Below, piece after piece: positions 36,431 through 46,700 of a DNA stretch of 64,000 nucleotides. Position 1 is the first letter of the stretch; every line of letters begins with the position of its first letter. The notes beneath the pieces are model-generated. The model did not search any database. It was not told where the DNA came from and saw only the letters and a list, made by a program, of their open reading frames with translations. The translations under genes were made by a program, and so were the position numbers. The DNA is taken from the NCBI GenBank assembly GCA_051648405.1, contig JBOFFC010000030.1, positions 1 through 64,000 of the forward strand, given 5' to 3'. This DNA is from JBOFFC01 sp051648405. Its GTDB lineage: Bacteria > Planctomycetota > Planctomycetia > Pirellulales > Lacipirellulaceae.

Positions 36431-36541
36431 CGGCTGTCGGCTTATGGCCGTCGGTTCGAGCAGCGCGACGAGTCCCCGCAACCCGGTACCCCGTTCACCA
36501 GCAACCCAGCCGACCGCTGACAGCCGACCGCTGACAGCCCG
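36431..36541. repeat. Facing heptamer blocks CGGCTGT / CAGCCGA
   Basis: Left: CGGCTGT, CGGCTTA, TGGCCGT, CGGTTCG (36431-36458). Right: CAGCCGA, CCGCTGA, CAGCCGA, CCGCTGA, CAGCCCG (36507-36541). They are inverted relative to each other and fill most of the gap between the second pilB gene and pilC, ending 18 bases before the pilC start. Confidence 0.75.
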
Positions 36542-36559
36542 TTCCGCAGGAACGCCGCC

Positions 36560-37885
36560 ATGCCAACGTTCCAATTCGAGGCGATGGACGCCACGGGCGC
36601 CGAGATCAAGGACGTGATCGAGGCGCCGACCGAGGAAGAAGCCCAGGCGACAATCCGCCAGATGGGCTACTTCGTGACGAAGATCAACGTCAAGAAGGCC
36701 CGCAAGAAGGTCGAGGCGACCGGCCCCAAGAAGAAGAACCGCGGCTTCGTCTTCGGCGGCGTCAAGTCGAAGGACCTCACGGCGTTCACGCGGCAACTGT
36801 CGATCCTGCAAGACGCGGGCCTGCCGATCCTCCGCAGCCTGCGGATCCTCGCCGCCCAGTCGAAGCCGGGCCGCCTGAAGTTCTCGCTCGAAGACACGTG
36901 CGACGAGATCGAAGCGGGCTCGACCCTCTCCGAGGCGATGTCCAAGAGCCCCAAGTGCTTCGACCGCCTGTACGTGAACATGATCAAGGCGGGCGAGGCG
37001 GGTGGCGCCCTCGAGCTGATCCTGCAGCGCCTGGCCGACTTCAAGGAACGGGCCGAGTCGCTCAAGCGCAAGATCCAGGGGGCGATGATCTACCCGGTGG
37101 TCGTCATCTCGGTCGCCGTTGTGATCCTCACCGGCATCATGATCTGGATCGTGCCGAGCTTCCGCGACATCTTCACCGAGTTCGGCCTCGAGCTGCCGGT
37201 GATGACCGAGTTGCTCGTCGCGTTCTCGAACTGGGTGGCGCTCTACTGGTACCTGATCCCCGGCTTCCCGGTGGCGATCGTGCTCTTCGTCCGCTTGCTG
37301 CGGAAGTTCAAGCACGGGCGTATCGGTTGGGACCAGTACATCCTCAAGGTGCCGATTTTCGGCGCGCTGGTCGAGAAGAACATCCTCGCCCGCACGACCC
37401 GCACCCTGGGGACGCTGATCGCCAGCGGCGTGCCGATCCTCGAAGCGCTGAACATCACCCGCGACACCGCGGGGAACGCGATCTTCGAGCGGATGTACCA
37501 GAAGATCAGCGACGCGATCCGCGAGGGGGAGGCGATCGCCGCCCCGATGAAAGAGAACTCCGTGCCGGGGTTCCACCCGGTGGCGCTGTTCTTCTGGTTC
37601 GTGTCGATGCCGGTGATCGGCGGGCTGCTGTACATGCTGAAAATGAACCAGCGGATCGTCGATGACATCGTGGTGAACATGGTCGACGTCGGCGAAGAGA
37701 CCGGCGAGCTCGACACGATGCTCTACAAGATCGCCGACGTGTACGACGAGCACGTGGCCGTGCTGACCGACAGCCTGACGAAGCTGCTCGAGCCGCTGCT
37801 CGTGATCTTCCTCGGCGGCGCGGTCGGGTTCATCGTCATCGCGCTGTTCGTGCCGCTTGTTTCGCTGATCGAGAACCTGAGCTGA
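36560..37885 (+). CDS. pilC: Inner-membrane platform protein (PilC/GspF)
   Basis: 441 residues. An N-terminal cytoplasmic region starts MPTFQFEAMDATGAEIKDVIE, followed by two GspF domains (about 75-200 and 275-400) with KDLTAFTRQLSILQDAGLPI and ARTTRTLGTLIASGVPILEAL, the family signature. Three transmembrane helices are visible: about 173-195 (AMIYPVVVISVAVVILTGIMI), 222-245 and the C-terminal LLVIFLGGAVGFIVIALFVPL. It couples the ATPase to the pseudopilus. It lies 140 bases after the second pilB gene and precedes the prepilin genes. Confidence 0.95.
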   Translation: MPTFQFEAMDATGAEIKDVIEAPTEEEAQATIRQMGYFVTKINVKKARKKVEATGPKKKNRGFVFGGVKSKDLTAFTRQLSILQDAGLPILRSLRILAAQSKPGRLKFSLEDTCDEIEAGSTLSEAMSKSPKCFDRLYVNMIKAGEAGGALELILQRLADFKERAESLKRKIQGAMIYPVVVISVAVVILTGIMIWIVPSFRDIFTEFGLELPVMTELLVAFSNWVALYWYLIPGFPVAIVLFVRLLRKFKHGRIGWDQYILKVPIFGALVEKNILARTTRTLGTLIASGVPILEALNITRDTAGNAIFERMYQKISDAIREGEAIAAPMKENSVPGFHPVALFFWFVSMPVIGGLLYMLKMNQRIVDDIVVNMVDVGEETGELDTMLYKIADVYDEHVAVLTDSLTKLLEPLLVIFLGGAVGFIVIALFVPLVSLIENLS

Positions 37886-37886
37886 C

Positions 37887-37949
37887 GCAGTGGGCAGCCG
37901 GCAGTGGGCAGTGGGCAGTGGGCAGTGGGCAGTGGGCAGAGAGAAGAAG
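37887..37949. repeat. Tandem heptamer array GCAGTGG (nine units)
   Basis: GCAGTGG, GCAGCCG, GCAGTGG five times, GCAGAGA, GAAGAAG: nine consecutive 7-bp units starting two bases after the pilC stop. It is the longest heptamer array in the window and varies from unit to unit only near its ends. It could change length by slippage. Confidence 0.85.
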
Positions 37950-38003
37950 TGAAAAAACCGAGACGGGGCAAGACGTCTCGCTAACCAAGGAAGCGACCAG
38001 TCG

Positions 38004-39200
38004 ATGACCAAAGCGACTCTCCAACCGGGCGTCCCCCCGCGGACTTCCCCCTTCCCACTTCGCCCTTCCCCCTTCGGTAGGCCTTCCGCCTTCACGCTCG
38101 TCGAGCTGCTGGTGGTGATCGCGATCATCGCGATCCTCGCCGCGCTGCTGCTGGTGGCGGCGTCGGGGGCGCTGGGGACGGCGACCGAGGCCCGCATCAC
38201 CGCCGAGATGAACCAGTTCGCCACCGCGATGGAGAACTACAAAAACACTGCCGGCAGCTACCCCCCGAACACGCAGACGGACGGTAACGGCCCCCTCGAC
38301 GAGGCCGCGGTCCTCGCCGACTTCCAGCGGTTCTTGAAGAAGGCGTTCCCCTCGCACCGCGAGCCGCCGAACCTGCTGCGGGCGATCTGCGGCATGGCTT
38401 CGACCGGGCCGGCGCCCACGCAGGTGACACCGTTGCCGGGGGGCATGACGGCCGCAGAGGGGGTGGTGCTTTGGCTCGGCGGGTTCAGCGAAGACGCCAA
38501 GTACCCGATCTCCGGGGTCGGCGGGCCGAGCTACTCGATCGCGTCTGTCGATCTGAATGGCGCGGCGCCGAACGAGGCGGACCCGATCGACCAGCGATCG
38601 TGGGTGCTCGACGTGAACGTGCAGAGCCTCGGTCCGAAGGGGCAAGACGGGTTCTTCGATCAGACCGATAGCAGGTTCCTGGTGTACCCCGATCCGCAGG
38701 ACAACACGATCCAGCGGCGTATCAACTTCTGGTACCTGAAGGCGCCCAGTTCGCCGTCACCCTACGTCTACTTCGACGTCTCGCGCTCGGCGAGCGTAAC
38801 GGCGCTGAACGACGCCCCCGCCCTGGTGCTGACCAGCACGGCGCCGCAGCAAGGCTCGCCGAAGTTCGCGGGGCCCGACGCCGACGCGCTCAATCAACTG
38901 GCGTACGTCCACGCCCTCAAGCAGCGCAAGCGCGACGCCAGTGACACGGTCAACCTGTTCGAGTACGCCAACCCGGGCAAGTTCCAGTTTCTGCACTGCG
39001 GCCGTGACGAGTCGTGGGGCTTCTTACCGCGGATGAGACCGGTGACGACGCCGTCGCAGTTGATCAACGCGAAGCCGTTCGTCGATTCGGGGACGATGGA
39101 GCCTCTCGACCTCGTGTTCCCCACGGGCCCTTGGACGCTCGACCTGGCCGACAACATCGCGAGCTTCGCCAACGGCACGCTCGAGGACTCGCAGCAATGA
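38004..39200 (+). CDS. Prepilin-type protein (GspG/PilA-like)
   Basis: 398 residues. The class III signal is PSAFTLVELLVVIAIIAILAALLLVAASGAL: a basic leader, a cleavage site before FTLVE with Glu at +5, and a hydrophobic alpha1 helix. The 31-residue leader is encoded by heptamer repeats (38041-38096). The rest is an extended globular domain much larger than a typical pseudopilin (about 150 residues), with NQFATAMENYKNTAGSYPPNTQ, the loop after alpha1 found in GspG-like proteins. It is exported and processed by a prepilin peptidase not encoded here. The ATG at 38004 is the only reasonable start. Its last codon overlaps the next prepilin start (ATGA). Confidence 0.92.
   Translation: MTKATLQPGVPPRTSPFPLRPSPFGRPSAFTLVELLVVIAIIAILAALLLVAASGALGTATEARITAEMNQFATAMENYKNTAGSYPPNTQTDGNGPLDEAAVLADFQRFLKKAFPSHREPPNLLRAICGMASTGPAPTQVTPLPGGMTAAEGVVLWLGGFSEDAKYPISGVGGPSYSIASVDLNGAAPNEADPIDQRSWVLDVNVQSLGPKGQDGFFDQTDSRFLVYPDPQDNTIQRRINFWYLKAPSSPSPYVYFDVSRSASVTALNDAPALVLTSTAPQQGSPKFAGPDADALNQLAYVHALKQRKRDASDTVNLFEYANPGKFQFLHCGRDESWGFLPRMRPVTTPSQLINAKPFVDSGTMEPLDLVFPTGPWTLDLADNIASFANGTLEDSQQ
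38041..38096 (+). repeat. Heptamer block encoding a prepilin leader
   Basis: GGACTTC, CCCCTTC, CCACTTC, GCCCTTC, CCCCTTC, GGTAGGC, CTTCCGC, CTTCACG. The units run from codon 13 of the prepilin to the first residues after its cleavage site (FT). Confidence 0.85.
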
Positions 39201-40354
39201 ACCGCCAGCCGGCTGCACGCGGCGGGGGGTTGGCAGGGCGCCGTCCCCGTCGATCAAAGGACAGCGCCGCGGCGCTGACGCTCGTCGAGCTGCTGATCGC
39301 GATCGCGATCATCTCGATCCTCGCCGGCATGCTGCTGGGGGTCGCCGCGCGGGCGACCGAGACGGCGCGCGTCGCCCGCACGAAGCAGATCGTCGCGCGG
39401 ATCCACACGCTGGTGATGGAAAAGTACGAGTCGTTCCGCTCGCGCCGGGTGGAAGTCCCCGCCACGACGCCCGCCGGCGCGGCGCAAGTCCTGGCGGCGC
39501 AGCGGCTGCACGTGCTGCGGATCGTGATGCAGATGGAGATGCCCGACCGCTGGAGCGACATCCTCAACGCGCAAGTCACCGCGGTGAAACCAGCGGACCT
39601 CCGCGGGACTTCGCCCGCGGTCATGATCGACCGCGATCGTCCGTACCGGCTGCCGAATCCCGGGCAGACGAGCATCGACAACAGTTCGCCGAGGATCCCA
39701 CGCACGCCTTTGTGCAACACCTACGTGCGGCAGTACGCGGCGCTGACGGTCAATCCGAGCACGCCCGATGGGGAGCGCTCGCTGCTCCGAAACCAGGGCG
39801 CCGAGTGCCTTTACCTGTTGGTGATGTTCGGCACGGGGGACGGCGAGGCCCGCGGCCTGTTCAAGCCGGCCGACTTCGGCGACACCGACGGCGACGGGGC
39901 CCTCGAGATCCTCGACGGCTGGGGCCGCCCGATCACGTTCGTCCGCTGGCCGAAGGGGTACACAAACGTCTCGGACCTGATGACCGACGACTCGGTTAAG
40001 GACCACGATCCGTTCGACCCGTATCGGGTCCACGACAAGGCGTACACGACGGGGGGGGCGCTGTCGGCGAACCGCCTCGTGCCGCTGATCGCGTCGGCCG
40101 GTGGTGACGAGAAGTTCGGCCTCGTGACCGAAGCCGAAACGGGCGTTTTCAGCTACGGGTTCGTCGAGTTGAACTTCGGCGCCGCCCAGCAAGCGGTCAT
40201 CGACCCCTACCCCAGGCGAGTTGCAAGCAAGGGCAGCGTGGACTTGCAGATGGGGGACGAGTGGGACTCTGACGAGCTCGGCCGGCCGACCGACTCGACC
40301 AAGCGGAAGGACCACGTCGACAACGTCACCAACCACGAGATCACCGCCCGATAA
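39197..40354 (+). CDS. Prepilin-type protein 2
   Basis: 385 residues. Leader MNRQPAARGGGLAGRRPRRSKDSAAA, then LTLVELLIAIAIISILAGML with Glu at +5. The alpha1 helix continues as GVAARATETARVARTKQIVARIHTLVMEKYESFRSRRVEV. The large C-terminal region contains DTDGDGALEILDGWGRPITFVRWPKGY, a DxDxDG Ca-binding-like loop beside the DGWGRP motif of GspG/GspH pseudopilins. ATG 39197 overlaps the previous gene's TGA by four bases, implying coupled translation. It is probably a minor pilin or pseudopilin of the same filament. Confidence 0.92.
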   Translation: MNRQPAARGGGLAGRRPRRSKDSAAALTLVELLIAIAIISILAGMLLGVAARATETARVARTKQIVARIHTLVMEKYESFRSRRVEVPATTPAGAAQVLAAQRLHVLRIVMQMEMPDRWSDILNAQVTAVKPADLRGTSPAVMIDRDRPYRLPNPGQTSIDNSSPRIPRTPLCNTYVRQYAALTVNPSTPDGERSLLRNQGAECLYLLVMFGTGDGEARGLFKPADFGDTDGDGALEILDGWGRPITFVRWPKGYTNVSDLMTDDSVKDHDPFDPYRVHDKAYTTGGALSANRLVPLIASAGGDEKFGLVTEAETGVFSYGFVELNFGAAQQAVIDPYPRRVASKGSVDLQMGDEWDSDELGRPTDSTKRKDHVDNVTNHEITAR

Positions 40355-40501
40355 CGTTGGGGAGACGCTGGGCGGGGCCGTTGGCGAGCCCCGGGGCGCC
40401 AAACGCGGGACATCCGCCCCCCGGGGCGTTAAACTGGGAAGACGCGGCGGTCGGGTGGCCGCGGGCAAGGGCCACCCCCACGAAGAGAGCGAGTCAATCG
40501 G

Positions 40502-42067
40502 ATGGAGGCTAACCGGACGAGGCGCCCTGCCGCGCCGCCGAGCGATGTGCGCACCGCCGCTGCGGCGGGTTGCTGGCGCTCTGCGCAGCTCTTCGGCAAC
40601 ACGGCCCGGCGCCGCGGCATGACGCCCTTGCGCTGCGGCATGACATTGGTCGAGCTGCTGGTCGTGATCGCCCTGCTGTCGATCCTCGTGACGACGGCGA
40701 TCCCCGTGCTCTCGCCGGGGGGGGATTCGCGACGGGTCCGCGAGGCGTCGCGGGCCGTGAACGCCTTCCTGTCCGGTGCGCAGGCCCGCGCCGCAGAAAC
40801 GGGCCGCCCGTTCGGCGTCGCCTTCAAGCGGCTATCGACCAACACCCTCAGCGCCGACGACAACGGCGTTTGCATCGAGCTCTACTACGTCGAGACCCCG
40901 CTCCCCTTCAGCGGCTTCGACGGCGGTTCGCGCGTGCGCGTTTGCGCGAGCCCCGCTTACAACCCCGCGCTCGACACGAACCCGGCCGATCCGGACGACG
41001 TCGGCCCGTTCTGGCTGCAACTGGTGCGTACGAACGGCGGTGCATCGGCGCAGAGGCTTCCCCCCGGCTTCGCGTTCGATTTGTTCCCCCCGGCGTTCCT
41101 GCGTCCGGGGGACGTGGTGGAAGTCCGCGGCCGCTCGTACGAGCTGCTCAACGGCGACGGCACGGCGACCCGCGCAGCGCGGACCACGGACTCGGGAGCG
41201 AACGTCGCGGGCTACTTCGAGGGCTCGACCGGCGTGGGGGCCGGGGTGGCGCTGCCGTTCCTGGCGCAGCCGGTTGGCGCCGCGGCCTCGACGCCCCTCG
41301 GGTCGCTCCCTGCGCTGTCGCCCCAGCACGACAACAGTGGCGCAACCCTTCCGCCTCCCGAGGTGCTGCGTACGTTGTCGCAAGAGGACGTGCCGCCGGC
41401 GCCGTACTGGGAGTCGCCCGCCACGTACAAGGTCCTGCGCCAGCCAACGCCGGCCACCACGCCGCCGCTGCAGCTCGCCGCCGGGGGGGCGATCGACCTG
41501 TCGGCGAGCGGCTTCATGGGCTTCACGCCGCTCTACCGCCCGAGCATGGCGTACAGCACCTCGGACTCCGAGTTCCGCGTCTGGACGCTCCCCGACGTCG
41601 TGATGTTCTCCCCCCAGGGGACGGTCCACCGGGCCGTCACAAGCGCCCCCGGTTCGACGGGGCCAGGCAGCCAGGCGCTGGTCTCGAGCACGATCACCTC
41701 AACGCTGGCCCTGTGCGTCGGGATGCGCGAGAAGGTCCCGGCCCCCGCCACCGACCAAGCCAAGACACGCTACGCGCAGGTCGCCCCCCGGGCGGACGAA
41801 CCGATCGACGTCGCGCTCGACGCGCTCGGCCTGAAGGACCAGCCGCTCCGCGAGCTCTACGACAGGTACAACTGGCTGAGCCTCGACAGCCGCTGGGTCG
41901 TCGTCGGGGGGCAGTCGGGGAGCGTCTCGACGGTGGCGAACGCGTTCGTAAGCCCGAAGTTCGACGCCGATCGCAACGGGTCGCCCGACGCAAACCTCAA
42001 CCTCGCGGCGCAGCTCACCGCCGCGCGCGAGAACGCCCCGCGCCGCGTCGCGCAAGGAGGCCGGTGA
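40502..42067 (+). CDS. Prepilin-type protein 3 (GspH/FimT-like)
   Basis: 521 residues. The signal is CGMTLVELLVVIALLSILVTTAIPVL; cleavage before Met with Glu at +5. The segment VREASRAVNAFLSGAQARAAETGRPFGVAFKRL is the GspH/FimT pattern, and the long remainder is Pro/Ala-rich with beta segments. Two starts are possible, ATG 40502 or the nearer ATG 40619 (MTPLRCGMTLVELL), the latter giving a seven-residue leader like classical prepilins. Its TGA overlaps the next gene's ATG by one base (TGATG at 42065-42069). The protein is over three times a normal GspH length. Confidence 0.9.
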   Translation: MEANRTRRPAAPPSDVRTAAAAGCWRSAQLFGNTARRRGMTPLRCGMTLVELLVVIALLSILVTTAIPVLSPGGDSRRVREASRAVNAFLSGAQARAAETGRPFGVAFKRLSTNTLSADDNGVCIELYYVETPLPFSGFDGGSRVRVCASPAYNPALDTNPADPDDVGPFWLQLVRTNGGASAQRLPPGFAFDLFPPAFLRPGDVVEVRGRSYELLNGDGTATRAARTTDSGANVAGYFEGSTGVGAGVALPFLAQPVGAAASTPLGSLPALSPQHDNSGATLPPPEVLRTLSQEDVPPAPYWESPATYKVLRQPTPATTPPLQLAAGGAIDLSASGFMGFTPLYRPSMAYSTSDSEFRVWTLPDVVMFSPQGTVHRAVTSAPGSTGPGSQALVSSTITSTLALCVGMREKVPAPATDQAKTRYAQVAPRADEPIDVALDALGLKDQPLRELYDRYNWLSLDSRWVVVGGQSGSVSTVANAFVSPKFDADRNGSPDANLNLAAQLTAARENAPRRVAQGGR

Positions 42068-43662
42068 TGGAGAGCATGACGAAAGGGGGAAGGCGGAAGA
42101 CGGAAGGCGGAATGGAGATCGCTTTAGCGGTTTGTCATTCCTCATTCCGCAATCCGACTTCCGCCTTCGACGCCGCCGCTCCGCGACGAGCGCTGACGTT
42201 GGTCGAGGTCCTGGTGGCGATGGGGATCATGACCCTCGGCCTGCTGGGGGTCGCGGCGCTGTTCCCCGTCGGCGGGGTCTACATGCAGTCGGGGGACGTC
42301 GCCGACCAGTCGGGCGCGCTCGCCCAGGCGGCGCTCGACGACGCGATCGTGCGCGGGTACTTGAACCCGGAGAGTTGGGCCGTGCACGACGTCACGGCGG
42401 GCGCACGAACGCCGCCGAGGCCAGCTCCTCTTCCTTGGTTCGTCCCTCTCCGCACACTTTCGACGGAGGTTGCGGCGGGTCGTTCCAACAACATTATCTC
42501 TGGCCTGCCGACCGCTCCTCCGACTGCTTCCACCTATCTCGCCGACATCGCACGCCATCGTGCGACAATGCTTGGTGCGGCGTATGTGATCGACCCCCTC
42601 GGCGTCGCCTCGGCGCTGAAGTCCACGAACGCTGCGGGCGCTTGGGCCAACACCAGCTACGTTCAGCCGCAGCTATCGACTTCGGTGCGGAACTTCCCCC
42701 CGGGGCAAGCGACGTTCACCTATTCGGCGCTGAGCACGAATGGCCCTTCGTGGGCGCCGTGGCACTCCAACGGCGCGTTCTGGCCGGTTCGTCGCGTCTG
42801 GCCCGCGATGACGTACGCCTCGGGCGGGCTTCCCGAGACACAGCCGACCAGTGGATCCTTGGCGTTCTACAACCGCGAGGCCGTCGCCGAGCAGTTGCTC
42901 CGGGGCGCATCGGACCTAGCCGTCTCGTTGCCAGAGGACGCGAGCCTGCCGGGCCGTTCGGCGTGGGACACTTGGACTGTGACCCCAGCGCTGCCCGGAG
43001 GGCCGCGGGCGAGCGTTCGGCAACGACGCGGAGACTACTCGTGGATCATTACGGTGACTCCCGAGTCGTCGGAGGCGCGCGACGCGCTCGCGACCCGGCC
43101 CGACGCGTACCAATACAGTGTCTCTTCTGTGGTGTTCCACAAGCGTACGCTCGGGGACGGACCACAAGCGATCGCCGACGCAGAGAGGTTGGTCCGCGCC
43201 CGCGTCGTGAGCACAGGGACGTCGGGGGGGGAAATCCTGCTCGACCGTTTCGCGCCGACCGCACTGGCTCCGGCCACCGGAATCAACGAACCGAGCGAGA
43301 GCCCGTTCGAGAACCTCAAGGCGAACGAGTTCGTGATGCTCTGCGGGCCCCACCCGGCGAGCACCAACGAGCGCCCGATGCTGTTCTTGCAGTGGTACCG
43401 CGTTACGGGGATCGAAGACACCGGCGCGCCGGCCCTGGCGGGCCTCACGTCCGACGCCGACCGACGCCTTAACCGCGATAGCGCCAATGCGCGCGTGCTG
43501 GTGTCGCTCCGCGGGCCCGACTGGCCGTGGCAGCCGACGAGCGACCTGAGCAGCGGGGGGCTGCTCGCTAACGACCTGCGGGTGGCGATCATCCCCGGGG
43601 CGGTTGCCGTGCACACCAAGACGATGCGGCTCGAGTCGGGGAGCGCCTGGAGCGGCGAGTGA
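42067..43662 (+). CDS. Prepilin-type protein 4 (PilV/GspI-like)
   Basis: 531 residues. A 47-residue leader, longer than usual and encoded mostly by two facing heptamer blocks, ends at PRRALTLVEVLVAMGIMTLGLLGVAALFPVGG. The LVEVLVAMGI..LG helix is the PilV/GspI pattern. The globular part is large and has VFHKRTLGDG and GGEILLDRF; no catalytic motif is seen. The ATG is at 42067, overlapping the stop of the preceding gene. The frame remains open upstream in another gene's DNA, but that part is a shadow. It is likely a minor pilin that joins the filament tip with the giant protein encoded next. Confidence 0.9.
   Translation: MESMTKGGRRKTEGGMEIALAVCHSSFRNPTSAFDAAAPRRALTLVEVLVAMGIMTLGLLGVAALFPVGGVYMQSGDVADQSGALAQAALDDAIVRGYLNPESWAVHDVTAGARTPPRPAPLPWFVPLRTLSTEVAAGRSNNIISGLPTAPPTASTYLADIARHRATMLGAAYVIDPLGVASALKSTNAAGAWANTSYVQPQLSTSVRNFPPGQATFTYSALSTNGPSWAPWHSNGAFWPVRRVWPAMTYASGGLPETQPTSGSLAFYNREAVAEQLLRGASDLAVSLPEDASLPGRSAWDTWTVTPALPGGPRASVRQRRGDYSWIITVTPESSEARDALATRPDAYQYSVSSVVFHKRTLGDGPQAIADAERLVRARVVSTGTSGGEILLDRFAPTALAPATGINEPSESPFENLKANEFVMLCGPHPASTNERPMLFLQWYRVTGIEDTGAPALAGLTSDADRRLNRDSANARVLVSLRGPDWPWQPTSDLSSGGLLANDLRVAIIPGAVAVHTKTMRLESGSAWSGE
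42081..42169. repeat. Facing heptamer blocks inside a prepilin leader
   Basis: Left: GAAAGGG, GGAAGGC, GGAAGAC, GGAAGGC, GGAATGG (42081-42115). Right: TCATTCC, TCATTCC, GCAATCC, GACTTCC, GCCTTCG (42135-42169). They pair over about 29 bases with few mismatches, so the start of this mRNA can fold into a long hairpin 14 bases after the ATG. Confidence 0.85.
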
Positions 43663-43784
43663 CGCGACCCTAGCGCACCCTCGACCAGCCGACGACGCTT
43701 ACGCACAAACCAACGGGTGGTCGGGCAAGCCACCCCTTAGCTTTTCGGCCTCCCCTTCCGCGGCGGCCGTCACGAGGAACATCG

Positions 43785-46700
43785 ATGCAACGGACCTCTC
43801 GTCGAAACTACCGCCTGGGCCGGCTCACCGCGCAGCGCCGCGGGGCTGTGCAGCGCCACGGGGCTACGCAGCGCCGTGGCGTGCTGCTGCTGGTGGTGCT
43901 CAGCATGCTCGTGCTGTTCTTGCTGCTGGGGACCACGTTCCTGATCACGTCGAGCCAGTACCGCGCGGCTTCGCGCGCGGTCGAGAAGGCGGGGCGGGCC
44001 ACCTTCCAGCCCGAGGACGTGCTCGAGCGGGCCCTGATGCAACTGCTGCGCGACACCAACAACGCCCACTCGGCGGCCCGCTACCACAGCCTGCTGCGCG
44101 ACCTGTACGGGGCGGACGGTTTCGTGGGGCGGGTATTCGTGCCGACGGGGAACCTGGCTTCGGGGCAAGCAGCGCGTCGGCTTCTTCCGCACTGCGCCGG
44201 CGCCAACGTCAACGCGACGCAGCTCGACCTGGGGCCGACTTCGGGTCAGTTGGTCGATTTGTTCGTCGTCGATGTCGAGGATCGGGGGGCGGGCGCCGCG
44301 GGACGACTCCGAGACAACGCCGTCGTGGGGCTCGACTTCGACGAAGCCGGCATCCCCGTCGAGCACACGCTCTCGCAGAACGACGCCTACTACGAAGGCT
44401 GCCTGCTGACGATGCTCGACGGACCGTGCCGCGGGCAATCGGTACGCGTTGTGGACTACGACCACGAGACGACGGTCGTCTCAGCCGGCGGTGTTGTGAC
44501 AACCACGTCGCGCTTCCGCGTGATGGCGCCGGGGCGGCTCGACGGGTCGGGGCTGCGCGCGCGCGCCGGTTTCGCAACGCTACAGGACTTCTTCGAGTGG
44601 AACGACGCGAACAACAACAACAACGTCGATCTCACGCCGGTCAGTGAGGTGCGGACCTACCGGTTCCTCATTAACGGTCGGCCGTTCAACGGGACCGGTG
44701 TCGGTTTCAGCGCGGCGGCCGCTTCGCCCGACCCGCGGCTCTCGGCGCTCGAGGTGATCCAGGACGCGGCGTCGGGGAGTTGGTTCGGGCTCGAGCAGGC
44801 GCTGATCCCCAACGCGACGACGTTCACGCCTAACCGCGCGGGCTTCCTCGACCCGGGGCGCCGGCGCGACCCCGACGGCGCGGGCCCGCTCATCGCTGCG
44901 GAGCCGTTCACCGCGGGGCTGACCGGCTTCGCGCCGACCACCGACTTCCGCCGACTGAACCCCAGCGTTCCCGCCGTTCCGGGAGAGCCCGTCGCCCCGC
45001 TTTACCCCGCGTACCCCGGCCCCGGCGACACCGACGAAGGCTACGACGCGGCCGACTTCCAGAACATGTTCCTCGCCTCGCAGGCGCCCGAGCGCCGCGC
45101 GCGGGGCCGCGTCGTCGATCCGACCAGCGGCGCTTCGGTCGATCCCGAGGTGCACTACACCCCGAGCTCTCCTGCGTCTCCCGCGCGGCTTGACCTCGAA
45201 GGACTCCCCGTTCCGTCGTTCCACCGGCCGGCGCTCGCGAACTACTGGTTCCACCGGCTTTGGAACTCGGCTTGGTTGCAAGCGGCAGTTGGTGACCCGC
45301 AAGACCGCGCGCGGGCGATCCTCCAGCCGTACAACGCGGCGGGGGCGCCGCAGTTTGGGATGAGCGCCGCGGCGGCTGCGCAGGTTGTCGCGATCAAGCG
45401 CAAGTTCATGATGCGCCCGCTGCGCGAGGACCACCCGGCGTTCGACGGCAGCAACCCGCTGTCGCGCTACGCGAGCACCGCCGCGAACCTCGCAACGGGT
45501 GGGCGGCTCGTCAACGATCGCGGCACGGGCGCGACCGACGACGACGACATCACGTTCCCGTTCTGGGAAGCGACCGGCCCGTGGGACGTCGACAACGACA
45601 ACGACGGCGTCCCCGACAGTGTGTGGGTCGATCTCGGCCTGGCGGTGCAAAAGACCGAGGACGGCCGCTTCTACAAGCCCCTCGTCGCGATGCTGGTCGA
45701 GGACCTCGACGGCCGTCTGAACCTGAACGCCCACGGCACGGTCGAGCACTTCGCGAACGACCAACTCGACAGGTCAACGATCCGCGGCGGGGCGATCGGC
45801 GCCAACTTGGCGCTCGACCAAGTCCGGTTAGTGAACGCGGTCGGGGCGCGGCGGCGGTTCGACACGTTCCTGCGTACGACGGACCAGCTACCCCCCGGCG
45901 AGGGTTGGGGGCCGGCGGACATCACGCTGCGGTCGATCCTGTCCCCCAACCTGCCGACGATCGATGCCGTGCGTGAGCTCAACGGTCAAACTGCTCCGTG
46001 GTTCGTTGGCTATTCCCAGTACGACGATTACGCGCGGCTGCTCGCCGGGCGACCGTCGCCTTCGGTGGGCAGTCCCGACACGAGCAGAGGCGCCGCACCC
46101 CGCAGTGTGTCGCCGGTTGTTGACGTCGCCGTGACCTGGGGGCGATACGGTTCCTACCCTGGGTCTCTCCCCGTGAACCCGTCGGTCCGGCCGCTGTACC
46201 GACCCGGTCGTTCGTTCGACAGCACGGCGCTATCGACTCTCGACCCGCTCTGGCGTTTCGATTTCGCCGGTTGGCCCCAGTTTGCGCCGACGGTTGGCCA
46301 GGAACTGCTCAACACGACCACGGGTGTGCAGCGCAGCAACCTGCTGCTGCTGGGGGTTGGCGGGCCGTCGGGCTTCGCCGAGCTGCCGGACCTCAAGGGC
46401 CGTTACGCCAAGGGGGTGTCAGCCGTCGGGCAGTCGATCTTCGAGGCGGAGCGCGACTTTACGGCCGCGGGCGCCGTCCCCCTGACGGCCGACTCGCCGT
46501 ACGAGCTCGACCTTTCCAGCGCCGGGCGCCGCCGCCGACCCGAGGACCTGTCGGCCGTCGTCGCCAGCTACACGGGCACGGCGCCGATCAACGACGACGC
46601 CCCGTTCTCGGCCGCCGAGCTCGAGCGCCTGCTCCGCGCGCTCGACGCCGACGCCGGACGTCTGCCGAATCGCCTGTGGGACCTGACCGACGCCTTCGAC

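Noticed and set aside
37887..37949. CRISPR array
   Set aside because: Unit is only 7 bp with no spacers; no cas genes are present.
40570..42066. Upstream extension of the fourth prepilin frame
   Set aside because: It is a shadow within the third prepilin gene; the start overlapping the TGA at 42067 fits the prepilin leader.
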